From Antonospora locustae (Eukaryota > Microsporidia): DNA of 64,000 bases. This document shows, one piece after another, positions 9,592 to 17,489 of this stretch. Both the position numbers and the translations under genes were made by a program. A model generated the notes under the pieces. It ran no database searches, was not told the origin of the DNA, and saw only the letters and a program-made list of their open reading frames with translations. The stretch spans positions 62,001-126,000 of the forward strand of contig CM017451.1 of NCBI GenBank assembly GCA_007674295.1, in the 5' to 3' direction. The number at the start of each line of letters is the position of its first letter. Within the stretch, counting starts at the first letter, position 1.

Positions 9592-10509
9592 TTAGACTCG
9601 AGTCTCCTTCCAAAAACTACTCTGTGCAGATGTAACTGTCTCTGTGTCTTGACTGGTGTTTTCTGCACCAGGGCTCTCTGCATTGTGCATACTGCTCTCT
9701 TTTTTGGGATTTTCTTCTTTGTTATTGCGGTGGTTAGCCAGAACGACGCTCGCACTAGCACCGAGACCAGAGCCAGAAGTCGCACCAACGCACGCACCAA
9801 TACCGGCACCCGCAACTACTGCGCCTGTAGCAGCTACAGCAGCAGGTCCAAGAGTTGAGCCAATGATAGCCCCATAGACAGCGCCAAAACCTATTCCGAC
9901 ACAGACTGTGCAAACATCTGCATCGCAGCATGCACAAACACAGGTACCGCACATAATACATGTGCCAAGAATGGCACCAAGATATGGACTGGTTGATGCT
10001 CCGACAATAGCCCCACAACAGGCACCAGATCCAGCACCAACTGCAGCACCAACTGCAGTGGCTCCGACACAAACAGCACATGCTTTACAGAAAAACACAC
10101 AATCTTCTCTGTTAAAGTGCGGAGAGCGCATCTCTGTGCATCTTTGATTGTTTCCGTACACATCCCCACTGCAAACTTTCCTTTTCAAATTCTCTATCAC
10201 CTTCTCTGCATAGCCATCTTCATTTGCTTCGTTGTACGCTCGAGCATCCAACTTACTCTCCTCGTCTTCTCTTGGAACATAGATGTTCATCTTCACGCCA
10301 TAAATCTCGTCTACATATCTTCCGACAAGAGTATTTGCCTCTTCAACGGTCATTCTCTTTCGAAGATGCCATGGTCGCGAGCGCCGCGCGTTGTTGTAGA
10401 GCTCAGCAAACACAAGTGCTCTGCTAAGTCCCGTTATGTCCACTGTAGTCGCCTCGTGCTCGATACTTGCTACCCAGTGAAGCATAAAAGAAAAAAGAGC
10501 TGCTACCAT
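9592..10509 (-). CDS. Secreted/membrane Gly-Ala-Cys-rich protein with glycine zippers
   Basis: A 305-residue protein. A hydrophobic N terminus (about residues 2-15) looks like a signal peptide. Residues about 20-135 form a polar helical domain. From about 137 to 255 the chain is almost only Gly, Ala, Val, Ile and Cys, with many GxxxG and AxxxG steps (for example VGAAVGAGSG and GAVYGAIIG) and a cysteine-dense turn CDADVCTVC. The last 50 residues are polar. Long glycine zippers of this kind pack membrane helices in channels and inserted proteins, so a membrane-active or exported factor is possible; no family is recognised. The start at 10509 follows an AATTTTATTATACCCGCA box; the in-frame ATG at 10608 would put the box inside the gene. 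A broken copy of its 5' end lies at 13540-13710. Confidence 0.75.
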   Translation of the reverse strand: MVAALFSFMLHWVASIEHEATTVDITGLSRALVFAELYNNARRSRPWHLRKRMTVEEANTLVGRYVDEIYGVKMNIYVPREDEESKLDARAYNEANEDGYAEKVIENLKRKVCSGDVYGNNQRCTEMRSPHFNREDCVFFCKACAVCVGATAVGAAVGAGSGACCGAIVGASTSPYLGAILGTCIMCGTCVCACCDADVCTVCVGIGFGAVYGAIIGSTLGPAAVAATGAVVAGAGIGACVGATSGSGLGASASVVLANHRNNKEENPKKESSMHNAESPGAENTSQDTETVTSAQSSFWKETRV

Positions 10510-10704
10510 TGCGGGTATAATAAAATTGCTTGTCTTGTTGTTTTCGAACAGAGCCGTTGGCCGCAGCAAGCTGTATGTACATATGCAATCGGCCGCAGAT
10601 GGATGCATAAGACAAAATGCAGCTTTAGCAGCAGCTGCGTTGCATGCGACAAAGGCATTCTCATCGGTAAAGACGAATCGTCTTTTAGAGTTCCGTATGC
10701 AAAC

Positions 10705-11034
10705 CTACTTTTGTTGCTGAACAGCGCTAATCAGCGCATCAACCTCACTAAGCTCTTTGCAAAGATGTCTGTATCTCTTGTATTTGCGCCAGTAATCGGG
10801 AACGACCCGCTCTTCCTTTAGAATGGGTGTTTCTACCTCTGCAATGACCTTTACGAGCCTCTCATTTCTGCGCCTTAGAAGCTCAACGTTTTTGCTCAAA
10901 TATCTGACGCAATACGCGACTTTATCCCGGTCGCTGAAGTCGAGGTTTTGCAAAACGGAAAAGTCAAGCCTTGTCTCGTGGTCTCTGTCTATGAGTCCCG
11001 TGATTTTTGCTGCAGATGATTGGCCTTTCTTCAT
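10705..11034 (-). CDS. Small hypothetical coiled-coil-like protein
   Basis: A 109-residue charged protein, mostly helical. Residues about 25-75 carry heptad-like leucines and a run of arginines (LLRRRNERL), and a second helix spans about 80-107. It has no membrane or signal segment and is probably a small subunit of a larger complex. The start at 11034 is set by a GCCCCA box directly before the ATG, with GAATTTGG a few bases further up; the in-frame ATG six codons upstream (11052) lies beyond that box. Family not recognised. Confidence 0.65.
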   Translation of the reverse strand: MKKGQSSAAKITGLIDRDHETRLDFSVLQNLDFSDRDKVAYCVRYLSKNVELLRRRNERLVKVIAEVETPILKEERVVPDYWRKYKRYRHLCKELSEVDALISAVQQQK

Positions 11035-11147
11035 TGGGGCAGCCAAATTCAAAGCCGTGGCAGCAAGAATGGAAGTGAAAAGAACCTATGGAGTGCCACA
11101 CACCCTTTTGGCAATACTAATAATGGTGCTTAAGGGAGACACGGTGA

Positions 11148-11438
11148 ATGCAGAGTGCATACATTGAGTTTGACATGAAGATAATGGGACAGAAGACGTC
11201 GTTCAGAATTTTTGAAACAAGAACCCACCTTTTTCTATACATCTCGCAGGATGCTCCCGATGCGAAATACTTCAACAAGATGCTTGAGAAGTCTGTTTCG
11301 AAGAAGAGCATCGCATCGAGAAAGAAACACCTCGTGTTTTGCCGCCTGAAGGGGCAGGAGTACTTGAAAACAGTGTCGCATATCATCCTGGATGTGCTTC
11401 AGGGAAAGGCGGTGGACAAAATTACGGGCGGCAGATGA
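11148..11438 (+). CDS. Small basic hypothetical protein
   Basis: A 96-residue protein with alternating strand and helix character, rich in Lys and Phe (FRIFETRTHLFLYIS, then SVSKKSIASRKKH). No CCC box precedes the ATG at 11148, so the internal ATG at 11175 could be the true start. A second open frame (11071-11167), beginning with an ATG and a hydrophobic stretch, overlaps its 5' end, which leaves open a frameshift or a misread start. It ends about 65 bases before the ERG28-like gene on the same strand. Function unknown. Confidence 0.5.
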   Translation: MQSAYIEFDMKIMGQKTSFRIFETRTHLFLYISQDAPDAKYFNKMLEKSVSKKSIASRKKHLVFCRLKGQEYLKTVSHIILDVLQGKAVDKITGGR

Positions 11439-11503
11439 GAGCGATCTCACTGTAGAAGCAAGATCGAGGACAAGGTCAATTTGTTTTTTGAAAATTGCCC
11501 CCA

Positions 11504-11878
11504 ATGCCAAGAAAAACAGGGCTGCTTCCCAAATGGCTGCTCCTGAGCACGATTATTAGAATGGCCTGTATAATGTTTGAGCACAGAATGAAAGTCCCGC
11601 CGATTGAGACGTGCCGCAAGGTTTTTGTGTACGTTAGCTTCTTTCTTACCTGTGTAAGGCTGCTTGGCGTCGCAAAGATAAATCCAGCCCTGTACACGCT
11701 TGTTGCGCTCTCATACATAGTGGAAGTGTGCTGGTTCGCTGTTGCGCTGTACTTCAAATGCTTTTCTGCCCTCAGAATCACTTTTGAGATCGTTATGACG
11801 CTCTTTTCGCTGAGCTGGATGGTTTTTTTATATCCGTACTACCTGGTTAAGCCTGAGGACCAGAAAAAGGACAAGTAA
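11504..11878 (+). CDS. ERG28-like membrane protein
   Basis: A 124-residue protein with about four hydrophobic segments. It begins LLPKWLLLSTIIRM, which matches the LPKWLL opening of ERG28. Later it has an arginine-glycine membrane segment (VRLLGVAKINPALYTL) and an LSWMVFLYPYY ending, in the positions where ERG28 has R-FG-W, an aromatic segment ending in a Tyr-containing motif, and SLVWML..Y. ERG28 is an ER membrane scaffold for the sterol C-4 demethylation enzymes. Length is close to the family norm of about 140. The start is set by AAATTGCCCCCA directly before the ATG. Microsporidia are generally thought to scavenge sterols, so the role could differ. The match is visual and needs a profile search. 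Confidence 0.5.
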   Translation: MPRKTGLLPKWLLLSTIIRMACIMFEHRMKVPPIETCRKVFVYVSFFLTCVRLLGVAKINPALYTLVALSYIVEVCWFAVALYFKCFSALRITFEIVMTLFSLSWMVFLYPYYLVKPEDQKKDK

Positions 11879-11918
11879 CGCCCTCACGCGCTATTTCAAT
11901 TGCAGTTGTGCTGTAAGA

Positions 11919-12275
11919 CTAAAATAGCTCAAGTGTGTACACACAGATTCTTCCATACGGGTCATATCCCTCTAAAAAGACGATGCGCAAATGCTCAAGG
12001 TGTTTCTGTATGTGGAGAACCGCAACGGACTCCTCGGGCTGCATGTGATGGATTGCTGCGAACCCACCCGAAGTTATGTGAATAATCCGCGGATGAAATC
12101 CAGGTTGGAAAACTAGTCTTATGCATCTAACGAACAAATTAAACGTGATCTCTATGTGTTGGCTCTTTCCGTGCGAAGACACCCAGCACGTGTCTGCACG
12201 TCCGTCCACCAAGTGTGTCTTTGATGCACTTGACGAGCTCACCACAATTTCTCTTATTTTGTCATTTTGGTTCAT
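11919..12275 (-). CDS. NR2C2AP-like (discoidin-fold) protein
   Basis: A 118-residue protein that covers one F5/8C-like jelly-roll domain. The family pattern of NR2C2AP (TRA16) is plain: a K-H-L-D-x-x-x-D-T-C-W start (KTHLVDGRADTCW), an S..G.SQ-I.I.F strand, an I.LVFQPGF strand, and a closing FLEGYDPYGRICVYTLEL that parallels the DxxDFFGRVxIYxLxV ending. The human protein is 139 residues and binds nuclear receptor TR4; the role of its many protist and fungal homologues is not known. The start codon at 12275 is 12 bases downstream of the stop of the SDR gene on the same strand, so the two are tightly spaced. Confidence 0.72.
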   Translation of the reverse strand: MNQNDKIREIVVSSSSASKTHLVDGRADTCWVSSHGKSQHIEITFNLFVRCIRLVFQPGFHPRIIHITSGGFAAIHHMQPEESVAVLHIQKHLEHLRIVFLEGYDPYGRICVYTLELF

Positions 12276-12287
12276 CTCGTCGCAGGA

Positions 12288-13373
12288 TCAATTTGAAAGC
12301 GTTTTGGCACAGGATGTTTTTCGTGAGACTGCATGCTGAGGCTTCGCAATGCGATGCCGTACTGCACAGCATGGTGCGTCTGAAGGTACTTTGCAACGTG
12401 GCACCAACACTCCGAGCTTGTACAGGGCTCTGCATGTTCTCTTGTATAACTCTGCCGCATTTGCTGTGTTGATGCTCTGGGGACACTTGGCTACGCGAGA
12501 GCCGACAAAGAAGTCGTATCGTCTCGACCGTAGGGAGACTCCTGAGTGCAGCGCTGCATTCAACACGTTTAGCGCTGCTTTTTCAGAAGGTGTCAGGAAA
12601 ACCCGGACTACAGACAAGAAAACGCGAAAGAGACGGGCAGCCCACCCGCCAGTGAAGAGCGTTGTTTGCACAACACCTGGGTGCACAGAGACACACGGTA
12701 TGCGGTATCTCTGCTTTATGTGCAGCGCAAGTAGAAGATTGCAGTACTTGCTTGCGCTGTAATTGTGAGTGCAGCTGAACGTGCTCAGGTTCTTTGCGCA
12801 CGTGTTGTCTGTGCTGAACACAACGCTGCTGGATGTGAACACAATTCTGGCGCGCTTGGGCGACATGTGCCGAATCAGCGAGTGTGATAATACAAAGTGT
12901 CCATAGTAGTTGGTTACCATATTAATGTCCATTCCGCCTACGTCTTTGTTCTCAAGATGGCATATGCCTGCGTTGTTGATCAGAATGTCAATCTTCCGAT
13001 GCAAGAACGCTGTATTCACTGCAGTCTCGATGCTGCCGATGTTGCACAGGTCCAGCTTGGTGTATCTGTATTCGTTGCCATATGCGGACATAACTCTGAT
13101 AGTCTCCAGCACTTCATCTTCGTTCCTCGAGAGTATGTGCACGTCGTAGTTCAACTGTGCAAGCTTTACACAGACCTCCCTTCCGATTCCCCTCGAGCCA
13201 CCTGTCACAACAACAAGTTTTCTCTTTCCGGTCTTTTTCAGGGTTATTGGCGTCTCCAGACACAAGAGCACACGTGCTGCATTGGTGGCAAGCTCTGCGA
13301 GCAGTATCAGTACGACTTTAGCCGTGTGTGGCAGATGTAACCTCGACACAGTGTGTAGCAGGTTCTCTAACAT
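12288..13373 (-). CDS. Short-chain dehydrogenase/reductase, membrane anchored
   Basis: A 361-residue classical SDR. A hydrophobic segment at about residues 18-38 should anchor it in the ER membrane. The Rossmann fold shows TGGSRGIG at 57-64 (NADP(H) binding), NNAG at 133-136, the catalytic Ser in FTSSS near 181-183, and the YSASK catalytic pair at 205-209. The PGVVQT segment after the active site is as in retinol-dehydrogenase/WWOX-like SDRs. Substrate is unknown; lipid, sterol or 3-ketosphinganine substrates are possible. About 60 residues at the C terminus are basic and cysteine-rich without counterpart that I recognise. The start at 13373 follows a GCGCCCCC box; the ATG at 13520 would extend through it. 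Confidence 0.88.
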   Translation of the reverse strand: MLENLLHTVSRLHLPHTAKVVLILLAELATNAARVLLCLETPITLKKTGKRKLVVVTGGSRGIGREVCVKLAQLNYDVHILSRNEDEVLETIRVMSAYGNEYRYTKLDLCNIGSIETAVNTAFLHRKIDILINNAGICHLENKDVGGMDINMVTNYYGHFVLSHSLIRHMSPKRARIVFTSSSVVFSTDNTCAKNLSTFSCTHNYSASKYCNLLLALHIKQRYRIPCVSVHPGVVQTTLFTGGWAARLFRVFLSVVRVFLTPSEKAALNVLNAALHSGVSLRSRRYDFFVGSRVAKCPQSINTANAAELYKRTCRALYKLGVLVPRCKVPSDAPCCAVRHRIAKPQHAVSRKTSCAKTLSN

Positions 13374-13539
13374 GGGGGCGCACGTCTGGTGTGTATTTTC
13401 ATGTTGCGAAGTTTGTTGTAGCATATACGAGCTTTTGTTATCTGCACAAGGACAAATGATGTCGAAAGACAGAACGCTCTGCCGCATTGGCCAGATGCGC
13501 TTTATAATCATCTTGGACAACCAGAATCAGCAGTGTATC

Positions 13540-13710
13540 CATCAAAAGTTTTCTTGCCGCACGCAGCTTGCTGTGACCAACGGCTCTGTTCAAAAACAAC
13601 GAGATAAGCAATTTTATTATCCCACAATATTTTATTTCTTTGGAGCTTCTGTGGGCAGCGAGTATCGAGCACGAAACAGCGCAGTGGACATCACAGGACT
13701 CAGCTGATCT
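13540..13710 (+). pseudogene. Decayed copy of the 5' end of the 9592-10509 gene
   Basis: Read on the plus strand this stretch parallels the minus strand of the glycine-zipper gene from its upstream region into its first 30 or so codons. Shared blocks include GCTTGCTG(T/C)G(A/G)CCAACGGC, GACAAGCAATTTTATTAT with GATAAG... here, GAGTATCGAGCACGA against AAGTATCGAGCACGA, and GTGGACAT(C/A)AC(A/G)GGACT. The AATTTTATTATCCCACA promoter box is kept, but the position of the start codon reads AAT ATT instead of AAT GG. A small deletion in the signal-peptide part breaks the frame. It lies in the 535-base gap between the SDR gene and BUD23. Confidence 0.75.
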
Positions 13711-13908
13711 CTACGAGAAAGTGAGCTCCAACATGTACAACTAGAAACAAGAGGTGCTACAAGATGCTGCTGAAGAACACGACGCTAATAAACCTTTCCG
13801 CTTGAACAGAGTAAGTGTTGCATTGCAACGTCACATATGCTCAGGTTCGTTGAACTGTGCACTCTTTTGCTACTTTGCAGAACATCACAGGGCAATAGAG
13901 ATCCCTTG

Positions 13909-14586
13909 ATGGGTATTCCAGAGCTTGATACTGCACCAGAGTTGTATTACAACGAGAAGGAAGCTGCAAAATACTCGCAGAGCACTCGAATAATACATGC
14001 ACAACAGGCAATGACAGAAAGGTGTCTTGAACTTAGTGGAAAAGAAACTGGCTTTGCACTGGACGTGGGCTGTGGCACCGGTATTAGTGGAGGTGTTCTT
14101 GAAGAAAACGGGTTTGTCTGGGTTGGTGTGGACGTGAGCTACCATATGCTAAAGTTGTGCAGAGGAGGCTGCGTCCATGCTGACGTGGGCGAGGGCATTC
14201 CGTTCCGGCCAGGAACCTTCGATCTTATCGTGAGTGTAAGCTGTGTCCAGTGGTTGTTTTATTCGTATAGGTCAAGCCATGTCCCTCTCAGGCGTATACG
14301 GCGGTTCTTCAGCGGGCTGTTTGTGGTGCTCCGGGAGGACGGTGTGTGTGTAATTCAGTTCTACTGTAACAAGAAGCAGACGGAGATTCTCAAGCGGGAG
14401 GCGGTGCATGCAGGCTTTGATGGAAATCTTGTTGTGGACAGCCCGAACACCAGAAACGAGAAACAGTTTCTTGTGATGCGATGCGGACACGTGAGAAGAG
14501 AGACAGAAAATCGTGGTTTTACAAAGAGAAAGCACAGAAGAGAAAGGTCTTGTGTCAGAACGAGGATGGCGCGTCTACCACGATGA
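13909..14586 (+). CDS. BUD23: 18S rRNA (guanine-N7)-methyltransferase BUD23
   Basis: A 225-residue SAM-dependent methyltransferase. It opens with PELDTAPELYYNEKEAAKY, the signature of Bud23/WBSCR22 (APPELFY then E-A-x-K-Y). Motif I is LDVGCGTGISG near 51-61, followed by WVGVDVSYHML, and the family segment GIPFRPGTFDLIVSVSCVQWL is intact. The basic tail (RKHRRERS) resembles the C-terminal nuclear/nucleolar signal of Bud23. The enzyme methylates a guanine of 18S rRNA during 40S maturation, in partnership with Trm112. The start at 13909 directly follows an ATCCCTTG box; an upstream in-frame ATG at 13837 would add 24 unrelated residues. Confidence 0.93.
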   Translation: MGIPELDTAPELYYNEKEAAKYSQSTRIIHAQQAMTERCLELSGKETGFALDVGCGTGISGGVLEENGFVWVGVDVSYHMLKLCRGGCVHADVGEGIPFRPGTFDLIVSVSCVQWLFYSYRSSHVPLRRIRRFFSGLFVVLREDGVCVIQFYCNKKQTEILKREAVHAGFDGNLVVDSPNTRNEKQFLVMRCGHVRRETENRGFTKRKHRRERSCVRTRMARLPR

Positions 14587-14746
14587 AAAGATTCCTGAAG
14601 CTCATATCGCACCCGTCTCGCTGAACAGGAGATGTACAACACTTTGTGAACAGGTGGTGAACACTGAACCGGTGTCCTCGCGCAAGTTGCTTTTGAAGAC
14701 GTCGTTCAGATGTCCCAGTCGTGGCGGAAGCCAAGAGTTTGCATAC

Positions 14747-16399
14747 TCAGCCAAGCATTGTGCTTTGCACGCCAAGCGTTTCTACGATGGTTTTCTTCGC
14801 TTTCTCAAACATCGCTTCATCCATGAAGATTTCGTCGTGGTATCTCAGCATGCACTTCGCTGCCCCGATGCAGCTTTCAGAGACAATTATCGCAGTAACA
14901 ACGTCCTCGAAGTCAACTTCCACTTTCATGAGCAGCTTAGCGTGGGCCTCCGCCATTCTCGCAAGGCCTTCGAACGTCCTCATCGTGAAGTACTCGCTTG
15001 CTGCGCCTGCAGCCTTCTTCTTGTGCTTGTAGTACCTCACAAGCACACTTTGCATGCTACTTGGCATTTCCACTCGCTTGCCTCTAACCGTTTGCAAATA
15101 CTGCATTGTTGCATCCATGTTCCACTTTCCCGCATTCTCTTTCGTCCTCGTTTGTACCTGCCTGCTCAGCACGGCATCAGCGATCTCTGCGTCTCGAGTG
15201 TTGCTGTCAAACATTCCAAAGACCATATCAAAGCGGCTGATCAGCGGTGTCCCCAGATTAGTGCTTTTCGCAAGCTCGTCGATGGTCGTGTACCTGAATC
15301 TCGAGCTGCATGACCCGATGATTGAACAGCGTACGTTGAGTGTGGAGACTATCCCCGCCTTTGCGATGCTAAGTGTCTGCTGCTCCATTGCTTCCAGAAG
15401 TCCAGCGCGGTCGCTCGTGCGGAGGCTTTCGATCTCGTCGATGCAACACACACCCATGTCTGCAAGAACGAGGGCACCCGCTTCTAGTGTCCAGTCTCGT
15501 CCCTGTCTCACTGCACAGCTCGTAAGACCTGCTTCCGTAGTGCAGACACCGTTGACCCAAACAGATGGCGATGAGTGCCTCGCACAGATTGCCATCAACT
15601 GGCTCTTTCCCGTTCCTGTGTCGCCTACAAGTAGAACGTGCATGTTTTCTCTTCTTTCTGTGGCAGAGGCTCTGGAAAGCGCTAGCAGAAGCCCAAGCTT
15701 GACGTTCGTCCAGCCTTCTATTTCGGATGCAAAGGATGACAGCAGAAACAGTCTTCTCTGAAAGCCTCTGTAGCTGCAAATCTGCGTCATAAAACCGGTG
15801 TCCATATCGGTGCGCCTTTCCCTGGCTTCAAGGGACACGTGCACCGCGTCGATGTACATGGACGGCCTCATTGTTTCATGAATTCTGGGCTGGTTTAGGC
15901 GTATTCGGACGATTCCTGTGACAACTACTCGATCGCCAGGAAAGAATTTTCCTGTGTGAAGACCACCCAGCACAACTTCCATTGTTTCTGCCATGCTTCG
16001 CACGCGTCCGATGTCTTGGATTCGTATTGTCTGCGTTGTGGTTGCACCTGTGAAAACAGGCCGCTCCATCACCTCTGTGCTGCTGCAGCTTTCGCAAAAC
16101 GACTTTTCGAAACACGATCTTCCGCATCGGAGACACGTAAACGACACCTTTACGTTGCTCAGCAGCACAGGACCCTGCTTGGCCACAGTTCCTGCTATGG
16201 AAATCAGTTTGTTTGCGTGTAAAGTGGAAGGAAATACGTGGAGAAGCAACGACCGAGGAACAAACACGAGGCGCTTTCGCAGTAACTGGGTGTATAAGCA
16301 CGCATTTTCGACCAGCTTGTGGACGAACTCAGGATATGTGTGGCAGATGTCCATCAGATTCACTTCATCGGAGGAGAAGACGCTACGAGGTATTTCCAT
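14747..16399 (-). CDS. MCM-family helicase, MCM9-like
   Basis: A 550-residue MCM protein. An OB fold with a Cys4 zinc finger (Cys 89, 92, 102, 105) is followed by the AAA+ core: Walker A GDTGTGKSQ at 259-267, the EAGALVLAD helix near 306-314, Walker B CCIDE at 318-322, EAMEQQT near 336-342, and the arginine finger SRFD at 388-391. CCIDExxSL, LAEAHAKL and VSESCI match MCM9 better than MCM2-7. The position of the sensor-1 Asn (AAxNP in the family) reads GSCSS, so it appears lost. MCM8-MCM9 works in homologous recombination and interstrand-crosslink repair. The start at 16399 follows AACCCTGATT; it converges with BUD23. Confidence 0.85.
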   Translation of the reverse strand: MEIPRSVFSSDEVNLMDICHTYPEFVHKLVENACLYTQLLRKRLVFVPRSLLLHVFPSTLHANKLISIAGTVAKQGPVLLSNVKVSFTCLRCGRSCFEKSFCESCSSTEVMERPVFTGATTTQTIRIQDIGRVRSMAETMEVVLGGLHTGKFFPGDRVVVTGIVRIRLNQPRIHETMRPSMYIDAVHVSLEARERRTDMDTGFMTQICSYRGFQRRLFLLSSFASEIEGWTNVKLGLLLALSRASATERRENMHVLLVGDTGTGKSQLMAICARHSSPSVWVNGVCTTEAGLTSCAVRQGRDWTLEAGALVLADMGVCCIDEIESLRTSDRAGLLEAMEQQTLSIAKAGIVSTLNVRCSIIGSCSSRFRYTTIDELAKSTNLGTPLISRFDMVFGMFDSNTRDAEIADAVLSRQVQTRTKENAGKWNMDATMQYLQTVRGKRVEMPSSMQSVLVRYYKHKKKAAGAASEYFTMRTFEGLARMAEAHAKLLMKVEVDFEDVVTAIIVSESCIGAAKCMLRYHDEIFMDEAMFEKAKKTIVETLGVQSTMLG

Positions 16400-17489
16400 A
16401 ATCAGGGTTACTTGCCAAATGTGGAACCATCTAGCGGTGTATTCGAGAAAGCACAGTACGACGATGCTTTTGCTAGGATAAGGAAACAGCAGGTCTATAG
16501 CGATTGAAAGATGTGGGAAAGCAGAACTCAAGAACCTATATGGGCCTTGGTGCGTGTAGAACGTTTTATCTGGATGCGAAGTCTCAATTGTAACGAAATC
16601 ATATTTGGAGAGAGCGGAATGCAGAACATGGCAAACAAAGCTCTGGAGACGTATTTTCGCATGCTGCGCTGAAAGCGAGAGTTCATATTTTCATCCATTC
16701 ACTTGTGTCATGATAACTGCGCAATAAAAAAGCGAAGACCATCCGATGGATAACTACTCGTTCTATCTGGTGATGGTTAATGAGAGTAACGAAATTGTGA
16801 GGTTTATGAGGGCACCTAAAGTCTGCAAGAACGCCATCCTGACTTTTCAACTAGCATTTTTCGTTTTCCTTTTTAACACACAAAATCGACTTCTCCTTTC
16901 TGAAGTGCACAAGAATAAAGCTCGTTTACTCAGGTCAGTGGACAAAAACACGTGTTGTTTACATTAAGTTCGTATCACTGTTGTCTTTCCAGGATACATC
17001 AACGATGCCAGAGGGACAGCCGTAGAGCGTCTCATAGAGATGTGCGTTTTGAAGAAGATTCTGCCTGTGGAACTTGTTTGTGTGAACCGAACGCTCTACA
17101 AGGCACGCAGATCGTGCACAAGTGGCGCCTCATCGGAAAAAGTGTTTTGAATGCGTGAAGAATGGAAATATGGTGCTCGATGACCACTGCTTGAATGATT
17201 TTTCAGAGCAAGAGATTGACTACACTTTTACTGTGCAGAGGAACGTGACAGTAAGAATAAATACCAGCGAGGTTTCAGAATGTTTGTGTACAAATATTCC
17301 TTTGATGATTTTTTAGAAAGAAGCCCGATGTATCAATAAGTGGAGTTGATAAAAAAACGTAGTTGTATTTTCGTTTTCTAAGTAGGCGCTGATGTTTTTT
17401 CACGAGAAACTAACGTCTTATGTTAAATCAGCTATTGCATATCGCACTACTTCAAGCGAAGATCTTCATCACACTTAAAGTTGCATAAG
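16400..17489. other. Gene-poor stretch with small or broken coding-like frames
   Basis: About 1.1 kb without a convincing gene. Two short plus-strand frames have protein-like composition: 16511-16672 (53 codons, start just beyond the MCM9-like promoter) and 16746-16967 (73 codons, beginning MDNYSFYLVMVNESNE, then a hydrophobic stretch). A third, 16992-17147, is open without an ATG and ends near where another frame takes over (17122-17316). Together they could be a decayed gene or one with introns; a possible GT...CCAG pair lies between 16934 and 16991 but the 5' site is weak. I cannot name a family. Confidence 0.35.

Noticed and set aside
13811..13880. GTAAGT followed by TTTGCAG, an apparent intron before BUD23
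   Set aside because: The BUD23 protein is complete from the ATG at 13909, which has its own CCC box; no upstream exon is needed.
14513..15761. Long plus-strand frames antisense to the MCM9-like gene (14513-15313 and 15054-15761)
   Set aside because: Mirror images of a well-supported gene, with Ser/Arg/Cys-rich composition typical of antisense frames.
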